DNA of 64,000 bases from Brevibacillus_H sp049846925 (GTDB lineage: Bacteria > Bacillota > Bacilli > Brevibacillales > Brevibacillaceae): assembly GCF_049846925.1 (NCBI RefSeq), contig NZ_JBNCMT010000005.1, positions 1-64,000 on the forward strand, given 5' to 3'. The notes under the pieces are model-generated. The model worked only from the letters and a program-made list of their open reading frames with translations. It had not been told where the DNA came from and did not search any database. This document shows, one piece after another, positions 10,001-17,319 of the stretch; position 1 is the stretch's first letter, and every line of letters begins with the position of its first letter. The position numbers and the translations under genes were made by a program.

Positions 10001-11661
10001 TTGGTATCCAGTGCTACAGCAGTTGCGTTTTCTGCTGGAGCACTTGTAAATGTAGGTGGAGAACTGTCCCCTTTTGTTGTGAAAGATATTGCCGTTTCCG
10101 CAATTGCTGGATTGACTTGATCACGAACCTTGTTTCCTAAGAGTTTCAAAACATAATTCGTATTAAACGCCAAGTCAGTAGTTGGATCAATTGTTAATAC
10201 TCTTGTTGATGAATCATACGTTACTTTAGTGGTGACTGGCTGATTATTGCTATTAGTAAGCGTAAATAGGGTTGAAAGGGTTGTTTCATCAAGTGAACTC
10301 AAAGTTGTTGTTCCATCAGACAAGTACGCTGCTTCACTAAAAGTTATTGTTGGGCTAACCCCTGGATCGACATTTGATGCTCCATTTGTCGGATTAAACG
10401 AAGCTGTAATGGGTGTAGTGTCATTGACTACTTGAAAGACAGTTTCTTTACCATCAAATTTATTATAACTCCAATCAATTATCTTACTATCGCTAACAAC
10501 AAGTTTATACATTTTATTTGGGGTTAGTTCCTTTACTGGATGGAGAGTAATCTTCCTAGCAACAGAATCATACGAAACAGTAGTATTCACTTTCGTGTTG
10601 CTATTAGCATCCCTAAGTTCCACAATTTCTCCTGCGTTTTGTGCAGTAACGATATTAGTTCCACTACTATCTTTAATGAGTATCGGCTCACTAAAAGTAA
10701 AGGTTGGCTCAACAGTTACTGGAACATTGGTAGCCGTATCCGGTGGAAATAGTGCCACAGTAGGCTTAACGTCATCCACTTTTGTTGTAAAGTTTGCTAC
10801 AAATGCCGCATTTGTGTCATTGTTAAGCTTTAATTTTTCGGCTGGCACTGAAATTCTATATGAAGCAGATCCTTTTAAAGATTCGTCTGGAACAATTGCA
10901 ATTTTTATCTCATTATTAATAGTTGATACTGTTAAGGTACTCGGCACTAATACTATGGAATTATCATTTGTAAAAATTCGTTCCAATTTTATACCTAATA
11001 AGACTAGATTTTCATTAGCTAGTGTTGTACCGCTTGCTAATGTAGTACCAAGTGGCAATTTAATAGTAATGGCAGTATTATAGTCTACTCCTGATGAACC
11101 ATTTGCTGGCTCACTTGAAATGATTGTTGATGAGAGAGCTAAAGGCTTAATCTTCCCCCCCACACTCTTCTTCGGCAAATCCACCACAATATCAAAAGAA
11201 GCTTGATTGGATTCTTCCTGTCCTTCTTCGACAGCGGTAATGTGATACTTCACAGGATCACCGGATTCATTACCTTCCAAGACCAGAGTCACAGGTTCCT
11301 CGGATGTTTGGGAGTCTACTTTTTCCTCTGCATTCGTTGGGGCAGAGTACTTGCCGCCTTCATCCCATTGAATCGAATAGGTAAATGCTTTATCATGCTG
11401 TATCGTCAGCTCGATTGGTTCTTTGGCTGTTACACCATTTTTGTACTTCTTGGGATTATGGTCGGCAGCACTTACGTTAATTACTGGCTTGCTTGCCACT
11501 TCATTCTGTTCAGTTTGAACTTGAGTCCCTTGCTCTGCTTGGGGCTGCTCAACTGAGATTGCAGGTACATTTGTTTCTTCCGCATTCGTAACCATTGGAC
11601 AAGCTACGGATAGTGCAAGAACAAGTGCCAACGCGCTTTTACTTAGTTTTCGAAACAACAC
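7009..11661 (-). CDS. Very large secreted protein with about twelve Ig-like (Big_5 type) repeats
   Basis: The 1550-residue product starts with a Sec signal peptide (MLFRKLSKSALALVLALSVA, cleavage near TNA-EE). After an N-terminal region (about 40-180) there are about twelve modules of about 110 residues. Each opens with a P..G...V motif, carries ITFSEPV-like strands, and closes with FTT/FST before the next PP. This pattern is that of Big_5 Ig-like domains in bacterial surface proteins. No LPxTG, SLH, transmembrane anchor or enzyme domain was seen, so it may be secreted or bound non-covalently. Start is GTG with AAGGAG six bases before. A role as adhesin or wall-associated scaffold is inference only. 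Confidence 0.85.
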   Translation of the reverse strand: MLFRKLSKSALALVLALSVACPMVTNAEETNVPAISVEQPQAEQGTQVQTEQNEVASKPVINVSAADHNPKKYKNGVTAKEPIELTIQHDKAFTYSIQWDEGGKYSAPTNAEEKVDSQTSEEPVTLVLEGNESGDPVKYHITAVEEGQEESNQASFDIVVDLPKKSVGGKIKPLALSSTIISSEPANGSSGVDYNTAITIKLPLGTTLASGTTLANENLVLLGIKLERIFTNDNSIVLVPSTLTVSTINNEIKIAIVPDESLKGSASYRISVPAEKLKLNNDTNAAFVANFTTKVDDVKPTVALFPPDTATNVPVTVEPTFTFSEPILIKDSSGTNIVTAQNAGEIVELRDANSNTKVNTTVSYDSVARKITLHPVKELTPNKMYKLVVSDSKIIDWSYNKFDGKETVFQVVNDTTPITASFNPTNGASNVDPGVSPTITFSEAAYLSDGTTTLSSLDETTLSTLFTLTNSNNQPVTTKVTYDSSTRVLTIDPTTDLAFNTNYVLKLLGNKVRDQVNPAIAETAISFTTKGDSSPPTFTSAPAENATAVALDTNIVLTFNEPVTFQSTSYPSFITIRNTTTNNAVPFSVNWDQNSKTLTIDPSTDLEVNRTYSVAVAANFVRDVGNNYNAARTFTFSTTNVDNRPPTAVLYPATGATGISLNTSLTITFSEPVIMSNGAAVPGPSPYSSFYLMDNNNNLVPGSYSYNATNYRLTIQPTQLLRSNTTYRLVLVGSAVRDNANQFNAQTVSSFTTINDTAAPTASIYPWNGYPSYPVEGNLKITFSEPVYLSNGTEINYVNASNIFVLRDNSTGSNVTAYTLSYNPSLYELTIDPTVNLKGNASYSLFVIQNTLRDSSGNYVSQIASTFTTATDMNPPSINFSPSNGSTGNAVTTNITLSFSEPVILQSADYASYITLRENGKTVNTPFTGSWNSSSQQLVLDPTSDLLPNRTYYLTVAAGLVKDQTNNPNSSVAIYFGTQNDYSAPTFTTNPNSGTTGVSLTSDVSVTVSEPFTHYDGTEVTTQNVAGVVSLVDSRNKTVESMVTYSSANRTITINPVPILRSNEEYRIVIASNKIKDLAGNANSSFTSTFRTVNYGVPYISSDVMNGQTNVAVSRSFHISFSENVVQSNGTSINNSNVGKLLTFKDGSGKNIPFSATWDADNLMIKVEPKGKLLPSTYYYIRIEAGTVQNVSGVKNSLFTLSFSTVNNSDLPSVTSAPENGEEDVPLDTEIYVQFSKPVVLANGSKLTNQNSDSLVQLKSSAGESVKYKAEWDEENLILTLNPSTRLKKNEAYTIYLPEGVVKDEASNPVRSYTASFYTIRDKGLINIISNPQNGEEDVPTDEPLYIGFGESVTLKNSVKITNSNIGSVIDMYDENMKKLSVKYEWDDKKYTVKITPVTTLKSNSTYSIVVKAGKVYNRLKKTNAGYIVTFNTSTEDTPPEVTTNPDDGDDNFSIKGNIEVVFKEPVTLTNGTELTNDNVAKLVKIIDENGKAVACKFKWVASSKKIILDPKLNLKKDHTYSIYMEAGVVSDLSGNLNEEFVSQFTTAKK

Positions 11662-11751
11662 CTTTCACTCCTTCTCCTCCCGATGCTTCTCTTGTTGTCA
11701 TCTCTTTGGAATATTTTAAGAAAACTGGGAAATACAAACCAATCCATTTTC

Positions 11752-11757
11752 ATTATA
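11752..11757 (-). promoter_or_regulatory. Candidate -10 box of the Ig-repeat gene
   Basis: TATAAT on the minus strand about 90 bases before the GTG start. No convincing -35 at the right distance, so this is tentative. Confidence 0.35.
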
Positions 11758-11798
11758 ATAGAGTGCTTCTTCCTATAACACCCCTAAAAAAGAAAAAA

Positions 11799-11826
11799 CT
11801 CCGATTTTGTCGAAGACACATCGGAG
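11799..11826 (-). terminator. Terminator after the acyltransferase gene
   Basis: CTCCGAT...ATCGGAG stem on the minus strand, then TTTTTTCTTTTTT. It ends the hprK-acyltransferase unit. Confidence 0.85.
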
Positions 11827-11838
11827 AATGGACACTCT

Positions 11839-12327
11839 TTATTCAACTGATTCACGTATGACTTGCATAGGATTGCCGCCTACAAAAGCCCCTGCCGGCA
11901 CATCCTTGTGTACAACTGTACCTGCCGCTACCACTGCGCTATCACCAATCACAACCCCCGGTAAAATTGTGCTGTTCGCTCCAATTAACACCCGATCTCC
12001 AATTTTCACCTTACCCAGCCGATATTCATTTACGAGATATTCGTGTGCAAGAATCGTTGTATTGTAACCAATTACCGAGTTATTGCCGATCGATATGAGT
12101 TCAGGGAACATAATATCCATCATTACCATCAGCGCAACTGCTGTCTCATCTCCCACTTCCATACCAAGGAATGTTCGATACAGCCAATTCTTCCAGGAAA
12201 GGAAGGGGCAATAACGTGCTAATTGGATGACAATAAAATTTTTGGTGACTTTAAAAAAACTAACTGTTTGATACAATTGCCAAAGCGGATTTGCTCCATT
12301 CACTTCATAGCGGTCGGTTTGTCGCAT
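11839..12327 (-). CDS. Left-handed beta-helix (hexapeptide) acyltransferase, YvoF-like
   Basis: The 162-residue protein has several hexapeptide repeats of the form [IV]-G-x-x-x-x from about residue 75 to 150 (IGNNSVIGYNTTILAHEYL, KVKIGDRVLIGANSTILPG, VVIGDSAVVAAGTVV), ending with the usual VPAGAFVGGNPMQVI. This is the acetyltransferase fold of the WbbJ/LacA group. In Bacillus subtilis a similar gene (yvoF) sits in the hprK cluster, which supports the assignment. The acyl acceptor cannot be deduced. It lies 20 bp after hprK and is probably co-transcribed. Confidence 0.8.
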   Translation of the reverse strand: MRQTDRYEVNGANPLWQLYQTVSFFKVTKNFIVIQLARYCPFLSWKNWLYRTFLGMEVGDETAVALMVMMDIMFPELISIGNNSVIGYNTTILAHEYLVNEYRLGKVKIGDRVLIGANSTILPGVVIGDSAVVAAGTVVHKDVPAGAFVGGNPMQVIRESVE

Positions 12328-12347
12328 TTTCCTTGCCGTTCTCCCCT

Positions 12348-13280
12348 TTACACATCTGGATCAGAGTCTTCAATCGCATCCGTTAATCGCTTGGAGAAAT
12401 GTACCGCTGCGTTATACCCCATCCGCTTCAGCCTAAAATTCATCGCTGCTACTTCAATGATTACAGCCAGATTTCGTCCTGGTCGAACAGGTACGGTAAG
12501 AACGGGCATTTCTGTGTCCATGATTTTCATTTTTTCTTCATCCAGCCCAAGACGTTCATAGAGTTTGTGCTGATCCCATAATTCAAGCTTGACCACCATT
12601 GCGATATTTTTGACATTGCGTACAGCACCCGCTCCGAACATCGTCATCACATTGATGATTCCCACACCTCGTATTTCAAGCAGATGTTGAATCAGTTCCG
12701 GTGCCGACCCGACCAATTGCCCCTCCTGTGTCTGCCTGATTTCCACCGCATCGTCAGCAACCAGCCGATGTCCTCGCTTTACTAACTCCAAAGCAGTCTC
12801 GCTTTTTCCGATCCCGCTCGACCCAATGATCAGAACTCCAACACCATAGATATCCGTTAATACACCGTGCATGGTCGTCGTTGGTGCCAAGCGATTTTCT
12901 AAAAAGTTAGTCAGTTTGCTAACCAATGTGGTTGTTGGAAATGGTGACAGCAAAACCGGAACATTACATTCATTTGATACTTCCAATACCTCATCTGGTA
13001 CTTCCTGATTCCTTGTGACACAAAAGCATGGTGTCACATCATCCATTAAAAACCGAAGACGCTCCAGCTTCTCTTCTCTCGTCAGCGTTTGAAAAAAAGT
13101 AATTTCAGTCAGACCAAAAAGCTGTATCCTGTCATTAGCATAATGAGAATAATATCCTGCAAGCTGAAGCCCCGGTCTGCTCAGGTCCGTCACCGTAATC
13201 TCTCGGCCGAGTCCTTCGCTTCCACTAATTACTTTCATCTGGAAATGTTCAACGACATTACTCACTCTTGTTTTTCTCAT
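12348..13280 (-). CDS. hprK: HPr kinase/phosphorylase HprK
   Basis: Bifunctional enzyme that phosphorylates HPr on Ser46 when glycolytic intermediates are high and reverses this when they are low, driving CcpA-mediated catabolite repression. Walker A GSSGIGKS lies at residues 153-160, the catalytic His in TMHGV at about 138, DDAVEI at about 178, and the HprK signature region follows (VRNVKNIAMVVKLELWD). Length 310 matches the family. In many Bacilli lgt follows; here only the acyltransferase does. Confidence 0.97.
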   Translation of the reverse strand: MRKTRVSNVVEHFQMKVISGSEGLGREITVTDLSRPGLQLAGYYSHYANDRIQLFGLTEITFFQTLTREEKLERLRFLMDDVTPCFCVTRNQEVPDEVLEVSNECNVPVLLSPFPTTTLVSKLTNFLENRLAPTTTMHGVLTDIYGVGVLIIGSSGIGKSETALELVKRGHRLVADDAVEIRQTQEGQLVGSAPELIQHLLEIRGVGIINVMTMFGAGAVRNVKNIAMVVKLELWDQHKLYERLGLDEEKMKIMDTEMPVLTVPVRPGRNLAVIIEVAAMNFRLKRMGYNAAVHFSKRLTDAIEDSDPDV

Positions 13281-13328
13281 ATGTATCTCCTTGTATCATA
13301 ACTTGTCAGGAAGCATTTCTTTTTTCTT

Positions 13329-13358
13329 ATTGTATCGAACTAGCAGGCGAATCGCCAA
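13329..13358 (-). promoter_or_regulatory. Promoter of hprK
   Basis: TTGGCG (13353-13358), 18 bp spacer, TACAAT (13329-13334) on the minus strand, about 50 bases before the hprK ATG. The -35 box overlaps a perfect palindrome GGCGA-T-TCGCC (13346-13356) that could be an operator. Confidence 0.5.
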
Positions 13359-13449
13359 TGTTTGTTGAACACGGGGCCTGTCCTCCCGTTTACATTATTC
13401 GACTTTTTTCTTAAGATAAAGGAAGGCTACAGTGAAAGGGGGAGCACAT

Positions 13450-14766
13450 TTGCACTTTATCATTCAATATCTCTTCATTGACTTGCCTGAAGCTTTGGTT
13501 TATTTATTTACTGGGCTGGCACTATTCAACATCTCGCTGAAGCAATACGGTAAAAAGGCGATTGTTTTTGCATTTTTATCTGCCATTCCCAGTTTCATCT
13601 TATCCATCTATGAAATTTATGTCCCCTTTAAGATCTTTAGTCTATTTCTTTGGATGAACTTGTTACTGATTTTCTATCTTCGCATTCCTCATGGATCATC
13701 TATTGGTATTTCTACAAGTGCTTTTTGTATATCCAGTATCGTCGAGTTTTCCTTTCTGATTACACTTGGTTCGTTCGATATTAACGTTGATTATATTTTC
13801 TCAAATCAATTCTTACATATATTCTTCGTGTGGCTCTATCTTGCCATTATCTCTATGATCGGCTACACATTCCATCGAAACCAGTTTGATATACGTGACT
13901 ACTTTCCAAAAACACAGGAATACCGCTACTTATCTGTGATCATTCTCATCGGAAGCATTGAACTCTTAACGATCCTGTTGATCAATACTCACTTTATCTT
14001 TGAACAAACGAACTCATCCTTACCTGTAGGAATCACAAGACAGCTTCCCTATTTTCACCTAGTAGTGCTTGTCTTGTTTGTACTCATGATCATTTTGTTT
14101 CGAGTTTATCTCAACCATACAATCAATCGTGTGGAAACAGAAACACAAACGCCATACTTACAAAATATTGATGATTTACTTACCTCCATCCGTTCCATTA
14201 AACATGATGCGGTTAATCATTATACGGCAATCAACGGGATGCTGCAGTTTGGCAGTTATGAACTGGCTACAGACTACGTAAATCAGCTAAATAATGAAGC
14301 AACCAATATAATTACGGTTGTCGATGATGTCAAGAATCCTGCCGTTTCTGCACTTCTCCACTCCAAAATGGCAGTCTGCATTGCAAATCGAATTGATATG
14401 TGTATTACAGTGACGTCTGTCTCTCAATTGAAATACATGAAAAGCAGTGAACTCATTTTGATACTAGGTAACTTGGTTGACAACTCGATCCGGGCAACAC
14501 TCGAAGAATTGGAAGAAAACCGATTTATTCGGATTGAATGGAGTCAATTAGGAAGAAAACAGCAAATCACGATCGAGAACTCTGGACCTTGCATCCCTGA
14601 AGACGTTTTGCCTCATATATTTGATCTCTCTTATTCTACAAAACCCTCTGGTAATGGTGGCTCTGGACTTTCGATTGTGAAACGAATTGTTGAAAGGTAC
14701 AAGGGTAGTATTATCATTACGTCAAAAGATGGTGTTACTCGAGTTTGCATCCAATTACCTTCGTAG
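13450..14766 (+). CDS. Orphan sensor histidine kinase, Spo0B/AgrC type with GHKL ATPase
   Basis: The N-terminal half (about 1-220) is hydrophobic with about six to seven membrane helices. It is followed by a Spo0B-like dimerisation helix SIRSIKHDAVNHYTAINGML with the likely phospho-His at about residue 252. The C-terminal ATPase has an N-box (LILGNLVDNSIRATLEE) and a G-box (SGNGGSGLSIVKRIVERY). This arrangement is that of AgrC-like or citrate/malate-type kinases. No response regulator is adjacent, so its partner is unknown. Start: the frame opens with GTG at 13432, but TTG at 13450 has AAAGGGGGAG at better spacing. It is divergent from hprK and one of the few plus-strand genes. Confidence 0.8.
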   Translation: MHFIIQYLFIDLPEALVYLFTGLALFNISLKQYGKKAIVFAFLSAIPSFILSIYEIYVPFKIFSLFLWMNLLLIFYLRIPHGSSIGISTSAFCISSIVEFSFLITLGSFDINVDYIFSNQFLHIFFVWLYLAIISMIGYTFHRNQFDIRDYFPKTQEYRYLSVIILIGSIELLTILLINTHFIFEQTNSSLPVGITRQLPYFHLVVLVLFVLMIILFRVYLNHTINRVETETQTPYLQNIDDLLTSIRSIKHDAVNHYTAINGMLQFGSYELATDYVNQLNNEATNIITVVDDVKNPAVSALLHSKMAVCIANRIDMCITVTSVSQLKYMKSSELILILGNLVDNSIRATLEELEENRFIRIEWSQLGRKQQITIENSGPCIPEDVLPHIFDLSYSTKPSGNGGSGLSIVKRIVERYKGSIIITSKDGVTRVCIQLPS

Positions 14767-14802
14767 ATCGCCTTTTAATCTCTACATTGGCTTCCAACAG
14801 CA

Positions 14803-14834
14803 AGAAAGGAGCTATCATTCGATAGCTCCTTTCT
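14803..14834 (+). terminator. Terminator hairpin after the sensor kinase
   Basis: Perfect 14-bp stem AGAAAGGAGCTATC / GATAGCTCCTTTCT with a 4-base loop. The T-rich tail is short, and it may serve both convergent genes. Confidence 0.7.
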
Positions 14835-14887
14835 AATTCAAAAAATGATAATTATTTTCCTTATCTCTTCCCAACAACTTAAATTGT

Positions 14888-16060
14888 TTAATAATGCACC
14901 TGAACTCCTTTAACCTCTAGTTGTTTAATGACATCCATAGACTCTGAGCTTAATGGATTATTTCGTAAGGATACTGATTGCAATTTTGGAGCTTCAAGCA
15001 ATGGACTGATATCAACTATTTTATTATCGCTTAGATATAACTGGGTTAGGCTTTTCAGTTTTGACATGGATGGCAATTTGGATAATTGATTACTTGAGAA
15101 ATCGGCCGATTGAAGGTTTGACAATTCTTTTATTGCAGTAATATCTTTAATTTTATTTTCTCGAAGATCAAGATATTTTAGCTCAGTAAGTTGCTTGAGT
15201 GAAGAAATATTCGTTATTTTATTACTATTGGCAAGCAGGCGATCCAGTTCCTTCAGCTTGGATAATGAGCTTATATCTGTTATTTGATTGTAATAAATAT
15301 CTAGCTTTTTGAGGTTGGTTACGTAAGAAACGGGAGTGATATCGGTAACTTTATTGGCTCCCAAGTTTAAATACTCTAATTTTTTCAGGTTTTTCACTGC
15401 GGTAACATCTTCAATATTATTGTTGTTTATTAAGTTTAAAGAAGTGAGGTTTGTCAGCTTTGCAATAGGAGACATATCAGAAATACGCGCCAAATCCATC
15501 TCAAGTTTTTCCAAGTTTATTAAAGCAGAAAGACCCTCTAAATCGGTGTCAGTTGCATCAACAATATAATTCAGTGTCAGTTCTTTTATCGATGAGACAT
15601 CAGATTTCGTAACATCTCCTACTTCTTTCCCCACGATTCCCCTGATTTTAACTTCTAATGGAAACTTATATTCTCCTCCCCAAGGTGCTTGCCTAAAGGA
15701 GATCACGTCGCTTGAGACAACATTTACTGCGATGTTTACCTTTTGATCTTTGTACTTGGCTTCCAACTCAGCTTTTCCCGATTTACTCGGAATTATGATT
15801 CCACCGATTGCCGTTGCTACAGAGGATTTATTGCTTTTCCATGTTACTTTTTTCGTAACGTCCTCTTCATCTCCGTTATCGTATTTTGCAGATACAACAA
15901 CTTTCCCAACATCCCAATCTTTGATTTCAATAGAGTTTACTGAAGCAAGTAATGACACAAGCTTCTTTTGTTTCGCTGATGTACTGTTCATTACACCATT
16001 TGACATACCAGTTAGAACTAGAAGCATCGCTAGAAATAAAACACTTGCTCTCTTTAGCAC
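14888..16060 (-). CDS. Secreted leucine-rich-repeat protein with N-terminal Ig-like domain (internalin-like)
   Basis: A signal peptide (MLKRASVLFLAMLLVLTG...) is followed by a bacterial Ig-like domain at about 30-110 (VTWKSNKSSVATAIGGII is the typical Big_2 core). From about 170 to the end there are roughly ten 21-22-residue leucine-rich repeats of internalin type (L..L..LDL..N.I.DI..L). No wall-sorting signal or SLH domain was found. The frame is open to 16108, but GTG at 16060 has GGTGGAG seven bases before it and gives a clean signal peptide. Binding partner unknown. Confidence 0.85.
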   Translation of the reverse strand: MLKRASVLFLAMLLVLTGMSNGVMNSTSAKQKKLVSLLASVNSIEIKDWDVGKVVVSAKYDNGDEEDVTKKVTWKSNKSSVATAIGGIIIPSKSGKAELEAKYKDQKVNIAVNVVSSDVISFRQAPWGGEYKFPLEVKIRGIVGKEVGDVTKSDVSSIKELTLNYIVDATDTDLEGLSALINLEKLEMDLARISDMSPIAKLTNLTSLNLINNNNIEDVTAVKNLKKLEYLNLGANKVTDITPVSYVTNLKKLDIYYNQITDISSLSKLKELDRLLANSNKITNISSLKQLTELKYLDLRENKIKDITAIKELSNLQSADFSSNQLSKLPSMSKLKSLTQLYLSDNKIVDISPLLEAPKLQSVSLRNNPLSSESMDVIKQLEVKGVQVHY

Positions 16061-16244
16061 AACATTTCTCCACCCTTTATAAATTATGGTAAATAATATC
16101 AATATCATATGAAGGAATCGGATGGTAAGGATGTACCAAAAATCACTATTTTTGAGAATAATTTTTCATAAAAAAAGATCCCCTACAAGCACTGGATTAG
16201 ACGAAATACCTTTCCAGAGCTTTACTAGAGGATACACTTCAATC

Positions 16245-16263
16245 ATTCATTCATTCATTCATT
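16245..16263. repeat. ATTC tetranucleotide repeat, 4.75 units
   Basis: Short simple-sequence repeat in the intergenic region between the LRR gene start and the YvlD-like gene stop, about 185 bases upstream of the LRR start. The rest of this 240-bp stretch holds only an AT-rich sequence with no clear terminator. Confidence 0.8.
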
Positions 16264-16299
16264 TGTTATCGTCTTTGTAATTTACTTCTCTCTATTCTT

Positions 16300-16659
16300 C
16301 TACTCTCTTTTCTTCGTAACAAACTCAATTACGGAGCCAAACAAACTCATCAATGCGGCTGCCATAATTGTGGTAAAGAGTGACTCCGGCCATGCACCTA
16401 GCTCAAATCCGTCAATGAGGGACGCAGTCAAAGCGAAGGTGATGGCATTCACGATAAACCAGAAGAATCCCAATGTCAAAAAGGTCAAAGGAAGAGTAAG
16501 CGTGATGATTATTGGACGGACCAGTGTATTAACCACACCCAGAATTAATGCGCCCCATACAGCCGTAGCAAAACTGTCTATTTGAATGATACTGAATAAT
16601 TTGCTGATAACAAGCAATGCTCCAGCATTAAGTAACAATCGAATAATCCAGCGAATCAC
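16300..16659 (-). CDS. Small four-helix membrane protein, YvlD / phage holin family 4 like
   Basis: About 119 residues with four predicted membrane helices covering almost the whole chain and a conserved VNTLVRPIIITLTLPLTFLTLGFFWFIVNA core, the hallmark of the YvlD/holin-IV superfamily. In Bacillus subtilis yvlD lies near uvrBA, the same neighbourhood as here. The function is not established and a role in envelope stress is only suggested for the family. The frame is open to 16695, but GTG at 16659 is preceded by AAGGAGGGG. Confidence 0.8.
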   Translation of the reverse strand: MIRWIIRLLLNAGALLVISKLFSIIQIDSFATAVWGALILGVVNTLVRPIIITLTLPLTFLTLGFFWFIVNAITFALTASLIDGFELGAWPESLFTTIMAAALMSLFGSVIEFVTKKRE

Positions 16660-16672
16660 TTGATTCCCCTCC

Positions 16673-17305
16673 TTATAAAGCTCCCCGTATCTCACTTTCC
16701 CATTGGTCGAAAAACAGCTCCATAAACCGATGGCGTTCTTTTGCTATCTCTTTGGCTGTTTCTGTAAAAAGGCGATCCTGCAAGTGTCGAAGTTTGCGTT
16801 CATACTCTCTGACAGGTGTATGTTGATCTGGATCATCCGACTGGATCGGTTGTCCAATTACGCCTGAGTATGCAAATGCCCTCGCTATACCTACTGCCCC
16901 GATAGAATCAAGTTTATCTGCATCAAACAGTATTTTTTCTTCCAAGGTAGTCGGGGGATTATTTTTGCGAAACCGGTGAGCAAGAATCGCTTGTTGAACC
17001 TTATGAATGATTGTCTCTTCATATTCCGACTCATGCAGAAGGTCAAAGGCTTCTCTTGCACTGATCTCAGCATGGCACTCCCCGGTGCGTCTCTCTTCAG
17101 CTCGCCCGATATCATGTAAAAGGACAGCCAAGCGGAGGACCTGCATTTCGGCCCCCTCCGCTTGCCCGATTCGTTCACACAGTCCCATGACACGCAAATT
17201 GTGGTACCAGTCATGAGCAGGATCTTGACCATCAAAGTAACGCTTGGCCTTTTCCAGTAAAGCTGGGGGAAGAGAATTTGTTATGTTCTCAACGAATGTC
17301 TCCAT
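16673..17305 (-). CDS. HD-domain phosphohydrolase, YedJ/YpgQ-like
   Basis: The 210-residue cytosolic protein has HD-superfamily metal ligands: an early His in HDWYHNLRV (about 33), LLHDIGRAEE (about 68), a distal His in ILAHRF and the Asp in LFDADKLD. The spacing fits the YedJ/YpgQ group, some members of which hydrolyse nucleotides. It lies 14 bp after uvrA, so it is probably the last or second-last gene of the uvrBA transcript. The substrate cannot be read from the sequence. Confidence 0.85.
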   Translation of the reverse strand: METFVENITNSLPPALLEKAKRYFDGQDPAHDWYHNLRVMGLCERIGQAEGAEMQVLRLAVLLHDIGRAEERRTGECHAEISAREAFDLLHESEYEETIIHKVQQAILAHRFRKNNPPTTLEEKILFDADKLDSIGAVGIARAFAYSGVIGQPIQSDDPDQHTPVREYERKLRHLQDRLFTETAKEIAKERHRFMELFFDQWESEIRGAL

Positions 17306-17319
17306 TACACTTTTCCCCT

